NCBI RefSeq assembly: GCF_003610775.1
Contig: NZ_RAQO01000008.1
Location: forward strand, 457,839-521,838
Source of the DNA: Alginatibacterium sediminis
GTDB lineage: Bacteria; Pseudomonadota; Gammaproteobacteria; Enterobacterales; Celerinatantimonadaceae
Reading direction: 5' to 3'
DNA length: 64,000 nt
Shown one piece after another: positions 59,554 to 64,000 of this stretch (within the stretch, counting starts at the first letter, position 1; the number at the start of each line of letters is the position of its first letter). The translations under genes were made by a program, and so were the position numbers. Under the pieces are notes generated by a model, which saw nothing but the letters and a program-made list of their open reading frames with translations, ran no database searches and was not told the DNA's origin.

Positions 59554-59985
59554 ATGAGAAAAAGTACATATTTTGTGGTATTCGTTATTGTGAGTTTAAG
59601 CCCGTTGACGCAGTGGGCTCAAGCGTCAACGGGCTATTTTTCAGACCCAACTTACCCAGCCTCTAATAATTCAGACCTTAAAATACTGCGCTATAAGTGG
59701 GCATCTCAAGGCCTTTCCGCTTCAATCCGCATAAGCGACCGTAGAGAGTATTCCCAACTACAAGCTACTCGTATGCCATTCACTAATGATGATTCACAAG
59801 ACTGGGAATCTTGGCTTAATTATGAGATCGATGACAATATTGAACTTGAGTTTCGGGGCAACAAGCTAAAAGGCAACTACGACACTAAGTTTGAACCTTT
59901 CTGCAATGACTGTAAGTTGCAATTGCAATCAACAGTTTGGCGCGATGGAGACATACGCTTAGAATTTAAGAGTCCTTTCCAGTAA
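59554..59985 (+). CDS. Hypothetical secreted protein with an internal terminator-like hairpin
   Basis: A 143-residue protein with a Sec signal (about 1-25, ending WAQAS) and a mature domain with no recognised family; a CNDCKLQL cysteine pair is near the end. AAGGAG precedes the ATG, supporting translation. A perfect 13-bp inverted repeat lies in the codons for SPLTQWAQASTGYF, followed by ATTTTTC (59599-59642). The function is unknown. Confidence 0.65.
   Translation: MRKSTYFVVFVIVSLSPLTQWAQASTGYFSDPTYPASNNSDLKILRYKWASQGLSASIRISDRREYSQLQATRMPFTNDDSQDWESWLNYEIDDNIELEFRGNKLKGNYDTKFEPFCNDCKLQLQSTVWRDGDIRLEFKSPFQ
59599..59641 (+). terminator. Intragenic terminator-like hairpin
   Basis: AGCCCGTTGACGC (59599-59611) pairs perfectly with GCGTCAACGGGCT (59623-59635) around an 11-nt loop and is followed by ATTTTT. 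It has all elements of an intrinsic terminator but lies 45 bp inside the coding region. Confidence 0.6.
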
Positions 59986-60034
59986 AGTGACTCAGTATCA
60001 TGTCTAAACGAGTATGCCCATTATAGGACTAAGC

Positions 60035-60781
60035 ATGAAAATCACGGCGGATATCCACGCGCACACTATAGCCAGTACTCACGCTTACAGTACTGTCCAA
60101 GATTATATCAATATTGCGTCATCTAAAGGCATTCAGCTTTTCGCAATCACCGACCATGGACCAGATATGGCCGATGCACCTCACTACTGGCATTTTGTGA
60201 ATATGAAAGTCATACCTCGGATCGTAAACGGGATTGGTATACTTAGAGGAATGGAAGCGAATATAAAGAATGCTGATGGCCAAATCGATTGTGATGAGAA
60301 CTTACGCGGGTGCCTAGATATTATATTGGCTGGATTTCATCAACCGGTATTCAAACCTAGTACCCTTGAAATCAACACTCAGGCTTTGATTAACGCTATA
60401 GAATCTCAGAAAGTGGATATTATCAGCCACCCTGGGAATCCAGCTTACCCCATAGATATTAAGAAAGTTGCGCAAGCTGCTGCAGACAATAACGTAGCTT
60501 TAGAGATCAATAACTCATCCTTTATTGCCTCCCGGCAAGGCAGCGAACCCAACTGTCGAGAGATAGTTAAAACAGTGAAAGGCTTCGGTGGAAAACTTGC
60601 TATAGGTTCAGATTCACACTTTTCGCATAGTTTAGGTGAGTTTGATAAAGCGTTGGAAATTTTGGAGAAAGAGCAATTCCCATCCGAGAATATTGTAAAC
60701 AGAGATCCCAAGGCATTAATACAGTTTTTAGAACAACGTGGGCATTCCAATTTAGGCGATTACAGACAATTGTGGGCTTAA
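60035..60781 (+). CDS. ycdX: PHP-domain phosphatase/hydrolase (YcdX family)
   Basis: A 248-residue PHP metal-dependent hydrolase starting at ATG 60035 ([19 protein letters not shown]) with AGGA upstream; a start at 60014 is possible. Metal-binding motifs are present: [29 protein letters not shown] and GSDSHFSHS. Similarity to E. coli YcdX (a trinuclear zinc phosphatase linked to swarming) is strong along its length. Its stop overlaps that of the convergent GGDEF gene in a shared TTAA. Confidence 0.95.
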   Translation: MKITADIHAHTIASTHAYSTVQDYINIASSKGIQLFAITDHGPDMADAPHYWHFVNMKVIPRIVNGIGILRGMEANIKNADGQIDCDENLRGCLDIILAGFHQPVFKPSTLEINTQALINAIESQKVDIISHPGNPAYPIDIKKVAQAAADNNVALEINNSSFIASRQGSEPNCREIVKTVKGFGGKLAIGSDSHFSHSLGEFDKALEILEKEQFPSENIVNRDPKALIQFLEQRGHSNLGDYRQLWA

Positions 60782-61719
60782 ACGTAAAACAATGAATCTT
60801 GCGGTCGATAAGACTGTACTTGATTCTTACCTCTATCTTTGGCCCTATAGAGGGCCTTATCAGCACGTTCTAGAATATTCTCTTTACGATCATCACCAGC
60901 AAAGAACACACTAGCTCCAATACTGACGGAGATCCGACAGGTTGTAGGAAGATCTATAAAGCGTAGGTTCTCAACGGCAGATCGCAGACGTTCCGCTAGC
61001 ACAAGAACTTCGTCCATTTCTGTATTAGGTAGCAAGACCATAAATTCATCGCCACCGAGTCGCGCTAACAGATCACAATCTCTAAGTTGTGTCTGACACG
61101 TTTGTGCGACACGTTTAAGGACCTCATCACCCACTAAGTGACCATAGGCGTCATTCACTTTCTTAAAGTAATCTAAGTCTAATATTAGCGCGCTACAGGT
61201 TCGAGCATAGCGGGAGAATTGACTATAGTGCTGAGCTAACTCAAACATTATTTTGCGCCGTGATAACACCCCACTTAAACAATCAAAATCCGAAAGACGC
61301 CGTAATTCTTGTTCCAATGCATGCCGCTTACTAACGTTGACAGCTACCCAGACCACTGTCCTTTCGCCATTAACAAGGTGATCCAGCTTTTGTATGCGAC
61401 CTTCGAAATGAACAATACCCGCTAAGTTCTCAGCTACAACCGTTCCTTTAACTTCCCTACCATCAAGCTCATAATTGATAACGTATAAACCGTCATGATT
61501 TAACCCGTTTTGTATTTGCTGTAAAAACCACTGCGCTTTTTCCTCGGGTAGTACATCGAATACGGTTTTTCCAATTAGGACCGAAGAATCAACGTAGAAC
61601 CGAGAATCTTGACCGCCAACAATATCGATATACACTCCAGTTTCACTTAAAACGAACACCGGATCAGGCAACGCCATCGCAAAGGCTTTAAGTTCCGAGA
61701 TACAAGTTACCGTGCTCAT
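60778..61719 (-). CDS. PAS-GGDEF diguanylate cyclase
   Basis: 313 residues: a PAS-like sensor (about 10-130) and a GGDEF domain (about 140-305). The active-site GGDEF is intact at 222-226 and an inhibitory I-site RDCD is at 213-216, five residues before it. This predicts an active, product-inhibited cyclic-di-GMP synthase. No membrane segment is seen, so it is cytoplasmic. Confidence 0.93.
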   Translation of the reverse strand: MSTVTCISELKAFAMALPDPVFVLSETGVYIDIVGGQDSRFYVDSSVLIGKTVFDVLPEEKAQWFLQQIQNGLNHDGLYVINYELDGREVKGTVVAENLAGIVHFEGRIQKLDHLVNGERTVVWVAVNVSKRHALEQELRRLSDFDCLSGVLSRRKIMFELAQHYSQFSRYARTCSALILDLDYFKKVNDAYGHLVGDEVLKRVAQTCQTQLRDCDLLARLGGDEFMVLLPNTEMDEVLVLAERLRSAVENLRFIDLPTTCRISVSIGASVFFAGDDRKENILERADKALYRAKDRGKNQVQSYRPQDSLFYV

Positions 61720-61844
61720 TCCAACCCACTTATATTTATATCACTAGGACGCTGATTTGCTTAATCAACTGGTTACTTTATGCACACCTTTATATTGCAG
61801 TTTTATAACCATTCGTTCAAGTAGTCATTAGTATCCAGAAACAT

Positions 61845-62214
61845 CTAGTTAACAACTATAGGATACCATTTGGAAAATCGCCCAGTTCTAAAGGAAAGGA
61901 AGTGGGAAGTGGAAAGTGAAAAGAACGCAGCAAAGCTGCTTCAAGGAGCAAGGAGCAAGGAGCAAGGAGCAAGGAGCAAGGAGCAAGGAGAGCAAGGAGC
62001 AAGGAGCAAGGAGCAAGGAAAAGCTTAAACCACACCCTAAGCAGGTCAAGATCATTAAGAATAAATCGACGGAGCCAACACGGTACACTGAGAGACAATC
62101 TAGACTCGGCGCTTTAATTTTTGGGTCACTAACGCGCAATAACCCAAAAGTACGTTTTTGCAGTCACTGAGTTAGGCGAATGAGGGACTAATTGATTCTA
62201 GCAACTAGTTAACA
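61845..62214. other. Non-coding gap with repeats between GGDEF gene and GNAT gene
   Basis: The gap is bounded by two exact copies of CTAGTTAACA (61845-61854 and 62205-62214). It holds a purine-rich heptamer repeat, then an 8-bp inverted repeat TTTTGGGT / ACCCAAAA (62119-62126 and 62142-62149) and a GTTAGGC core-like motif (62171-62177) near the GNAT stop. No gene is supported. Confidence 0.4.
61943..62020. repeat. Heptanucleotide tandem repeat (AAGGAGC)
   Basis: Six perfect AAGGAGC units (61943-61984), one interrupted 9-nt unit AAGGAGAGC (61985-61993), three more perfect units (61994-62014) and a partial one. All frames crossing it are repetitive artefacts. Such a homogeneous array may vary in copy number. 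Confidence 0.95.
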
Positions 62215-62697
62215 GGCTACAACTTCTGATGATAATTCTAAAGCCATAAACTGGCTATTGGGATCTTTTTCATAATCTGCAAATGGCTGGCAAAAATGGA
62301 AACCATGTTTTGAGTACAACTCCCTTGCAGGTTTGAAATAATCCATTGAACCTGTTTCTAAACTTAATCTTTTATATCCGCTTGATTGTGCATCTTTAAT
62401 CAAAAAATTTAATAGCTTAGATGCAACACCTTTACCTCTATAGTCAGATGCAGTTCTCATAGATTTAATTTCGGCATGGTCTTCATCAAGCTCTTTATAA
62501 GCAGCACAACCCGCTAAGGTTTCACCATCCCAAATCGTCCAAAACTTTACTTCAGGTACCTTTAAACTATCTAAGTCTAAGGCATGCTTACTTTCTGGAG
62601 GTGAAGTTGCTTGCATATCTGCAAGATGCTCTTCAAGAAGTGCGATAATTTCTTTGCCTGATAAATCATCTAACTTTATTTCAAACACCAAACTCAC
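62209..62697 (-). CDS. GNAT-family N-acetyltransferase
   Basis: A 162-residue GNAT protein. The acetyl-CoA motif A reads TASDYRGKGVASKLLNFLIKDA, followed by the LETGSMDYFKPARELYSKHGF block; this combination resembles the YsnE/PA4534-type proteins. Substrate unknown. Its stop is in a possible repeat copy, and its upstream side borders an imperfect attC-like site, so it may be a gene-cassette passenger. Confidence 0.88.
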   Translation of the reverse strand: MSLVFEIKLDDLSGKEIIALLEEHLADMQATSPPESKHALDLDSLKVPEVKFWTIWDGETLAGCAAYKELDEDHAEIKSMRTASDYRGKGVASKLLNFLIKDAQSSGYKRLSLETGSMDYFKPARELYSKHGFHFCQPFADYEKDPNSQFMALELSSEVVAC

Positions 62698-62703
62698 TTT
62701 GTA

Positions 62704-62806
62704 GCCTATCGCCCGCTTAAGCGGACAAAAATTGTTGGTTATAATGTGGAGCGAAGCGGAACATAACTCACTGTTTTAGTTTCGTTTAAAGCACTTTTTA
62801 TGTGCT
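62704..62806 (-). other. Degenerate attC-like site (long, VCR-like)
   Basis: In cassette orientation (minus strand) the 3' end reads CCGCTTAAGCGGGCGATAGGC, one base from a canonical GTTAGGC core. A central inverted pair GTTAT / ATAAC and longer imperfect arms (positions about 62711-62740 against 62755-62795) give a roughly 100-nt folded site. The match is imperfect, so this is tentative. Confidence 0.35.
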
Positions 62807-62811
62807 GAATA

Positions 62812-63149
62812 TTACTTCATACCCGCGCCAACAGTAGCACGAATTGGAATGTTTTCTGCGTCAAAAGAATCCAGACAAAATACGTTTATACCATAATAAT
62901 CGGTTTACGATGAAAAGGATAAATACCACAGACCTTACAAAAATAATGCTCTGCAGTATTTGTATGAAATTGATAAGTCGTCAATGATTCTTTTCCAGAA
63001 AGAATTCTCATTGAACTTTCATGCACTTTAATCATGAGTGCATTCTTTTTTATACAAATAGAGCAGTCACAGGTCGTAAGCTCAGATAAGTCAGTATCAA
63101 TTTCAAATTGAACCGTTTGACAATGACAAGATCCTGTAAAAGTTTTCAT
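62812..63149 (-). pseudogene. GFA/CENP-V family protein gene with a one-base frameshift
   Basis: The intact frame from ATG 63149 codes 87 residues with the GFA zinc motifs (GSCHCQTVQF, TCDCSIC, CKVCGIYPFHRKP) and then hits a stop at 62886. Shifting the frame there restores the family C-terminus: YYGINVFCLDSFDAENIPIRA then TVGAGMK and a stop at 62812. The junction AAACCGATTATTATGGT lacks one base relative to the expected KPDYYGI. Either a recent loss of function or a sequencing error. GFA proteins bind zinc; the formaldehyde role is not general. Confidence 0.85.
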
Positions 63150-63173
63150 ATCAGATACTCACAAATTTTAAGG

Positions 63174-63230
63174 CACTTAACGCCCAATTCAAGCGACGAC
63201 GAAGGAGGTCGCTGGAATTGCTTGTTATGC
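63174..63230 (-). other. attC recombination site of an integron gene cassette
   Basis: Read on the minus strand: core GCATAAC, then an arm CAATTCCAGCGAC, a 10-nt spacer, the complementary arm GTCGCTTGAATTG and the core GTTAAGT, which fits GTTRRRY exactly. The arms pair with an extra base on one side, as in known attC sites. It lies just after the stop of the GNAT gene at 63232, the expected place in a cassette. Confidence 0.8.
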
Positions 63231-63231
63231 A

Positions 63232-63639
63232 CTAGTGGTCAGAACCTGCATAAACCCACATGGGCTCTGTTCTTCCCGCACGCTCAAAACCTAATGCTTT
63301 ATAAAATTTAACTGCATCGCCGTCAGCAGTTAACATTTGTTGATGGAAGCTGCCATAAATGGATTGCATCGCTTCCATCATCTTACGACCTATACCCTTA
63401 CCATGATAATCAGGATGAACGAGCATATGCGGGTAGTAAACTACCAAATAACCATCTGATATAGCATTGCAAATACCTACAAGCTCTCCATTAATACGGG
63501 CTGTTACTAAAGAATGAGAATTGTTAAGTGCAGCTAGTAATTCCTTTGGCTTTTCTGCCGAAGACCATTCATTGGCTTTATAAATACCTATGATTTCATC
63601 TTCGTTAACTGAATCTTTAGTGCTTACGTTAATTTCCAT
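63232..63639 (-). CDS. GNAT-family N-acetyltransferase, gene-cassette passenger
   Basis: I start at the ATG at 63639 (MEINVSTKDSVNEDEIIGIY), giving 135 residues; the frame is open to 63723 without family similarity. Motif A is HPDYHGKGIGRKMMEAM and the C-terminal part ADGDAVKFYKALGFERAG is typical of small GNATs common in integron cassettes. The attC site directly follows its stop codon. Confidence 0.9.
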   Translation of the reverse strand: MEINVSTKDSVNEDEIIGIYKANEWSSAEKPKELLAALNNSHSLVTARINGELVGICNAISDGYLVVYYPHMLVHPDYHGKGIGRKMMEAMQSIYGSFHQQMLTADGDAVKFYKALGFERAGRTEPMWVYAGSDH

Positions 63640-64000
63640 AAAACTCTCAACTATAAAGATACATAATAGTGTATTACCCGGACTTCTCATTAAACCCAGA
63701 CATTCGAGCCCAAGAGTCAGCACGTGTAAGTAAAATTGTTCAATAATCCCAAAAGCTTACCAAGGCATAGTCGTGATTGATAATCCTTTCTCACCGAAAA
63801 AAAGCGAGAACAATACATGGCGGATGTGGTGTGAACGGTATAGTAGAGATTCGATAGGCTGAGCTTTGCTTTTGTTGGAGTCTGGCAGGCGAAATGGGTA
63901 TTTCGAGAAGCATGGCTTCGAGCCCATTGAGCGGGGCGATCTCTCGGCAATGTGCTCCTGCATTGCTCTACTCTCGCCGTCCTTGGCGAGATGCGATGCG
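63640..64000. other. Right edge: no supported gene; nested short inverted repeats
   Basis: No convincing start-to-stop gene is seen. A plus-strand frame around 63765-63860 reads VVIDNPFSPKKSENNTWRM without a clear start. Near the edge, CTCGCC / GGCGAG (63971-63988) and GCAATG / CATTGC (about 63947-63968) form consecutive hairpins. The stretch may be intercassette or repeat sequence. Confidence 0.3.

Noticed and set aside
61943..62020. Possible CRISPR array
   Set aside because: The units are 7 nt and contiguous, with no spacers and no cas genes.
61856..62170. Frames across the heptamer repeat (SKEQGAR repeats on one strand, LLLAPCS on the other)
   Set aside because: They are translations of a 7-nt tandem repeat, which stays open in several frames by chance. 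No gene is supported.
62119..62180. Third attC site at the end of the first GNAT gene
   Set aside because: A GCCTAAC core is present on the minus strand (62177-62171), but the arms do not pair well and the second core is GTTAGTG. Kept only as part of the gap description.
63717..63963. Two overlapping minus-strand frames of 68-77 codons at the right edge
   Set aside because: They overlap in different frames, contain low-complexity features and match no family.

Overview
The window is a stretch of core chromosome from a Gram-negative gammaproteobacterium, probably marine or Alteromonadales/Oceanospirillales-like. I infer this from E. coli-like SspA, SspB, DiaA, LpoA and IbaG, from the LPS transport genes, from MurE with a DNPR motif (meso-diaminopimelate peptidoglycan), from cytochrome bc1 genes beside sspAB, and from a DciA-type helicase loader in place of a DnaC-type one. 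Gene order is very dense and conserved over 2-51 kb. Only the two ends (0-2.3 kb and about 59-64 kb) and a gap at 30-30.7 kb look accessory.

Layout. 0-2 kb: the 3' end of a sigma-54-dependent response regulator, then an FMN riboswitch controlling an EamA/DMT transporter (candidate riboflavin importer). 2.2-6.5 kb: secA and a membrane-anchored M23 (LytM) protein on the minus strand, with dciA diverging. 6.5-24 kb: a complete dcw cell-wall/division cluster on the minus strand in transcription order mraZ-rsmH-ftsL-ftsI-murE-murF-mraY-murD-ftsW-murG-murC-ddl-ftsQ-ftsA-ftsZ-lpxC, with many overlapping start/stop codons and a recognisable MraZ operator upstream. 24.3-25.4 kb: two small genes and the RNase P RNA. 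25.4-30 kb: rsmI diverging from lpoA-yraN-diaA-dolP. 30.7-36.9 kb: sspB, sspA, petCBA, rpsI, rplM and zapE, all minus strand. 37-40 kb: zapG, degQ, degS. 40.1-41.7 kb: murA-ibaG. 41.9-51.1 kb: yrbG-kdsD-kdsC-lptC-lptA-lptB-rpoN-hpf-ptsN-rapZ-ptsO-mgtE, the Kdo/LPS-transport and RpoN/PTS-Ntr block. 51.2-53.5 kb: an orphan TRAP substrate-binding protein, a YfaZ-like outer-membrane protein and a META-domain lipoprotein. 53.7-56.6 kb: purH-purD. 56.7-61.7 kb: YitT-family protein, methyltransferase, HAD phosphatase, an unknown secreted protein, a YcdX-type PHP hydrolase and a PAS-GGDEF protein. 61.7-64 kb: a heptanucleotide tandem repeat, then small same-strand GNAT/GFA genes separated by attC-like sites, which look like part of an integron cassette array.

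Functionally most of the window builds the envelope: peptidoglycan precursors (mur, ddl, mraY), septation (fts), lipid A/Kdo and LPS transport (lpxC, kdsC, kdsD, lptABC), protein export and quality control (secA, degQ, degS, lpoA, dolP). To this are attached a respiratory complex, ribosomal proteins and nitrogen-PTS regulation.

The less ordinary signals are the riboswitch-controlled transporter with two terminator-like hairpins, the attC-flanked cassette genes (one with a one-base frameshift), a perfect 13-bp terminator-like hairpin inside the signal-peptide region of an unknown secreted protein, a 15-bp perfect hairpin downstream of the yitT gene, a heptamer tandem repeat, a 17-nt motif shared between 1.97 kb and 51.1 kb, and the absence of mla genes at their usual place. 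I saw no prophage, CRISPR, defence island or biosynthetic cluster, and no wholly new system.
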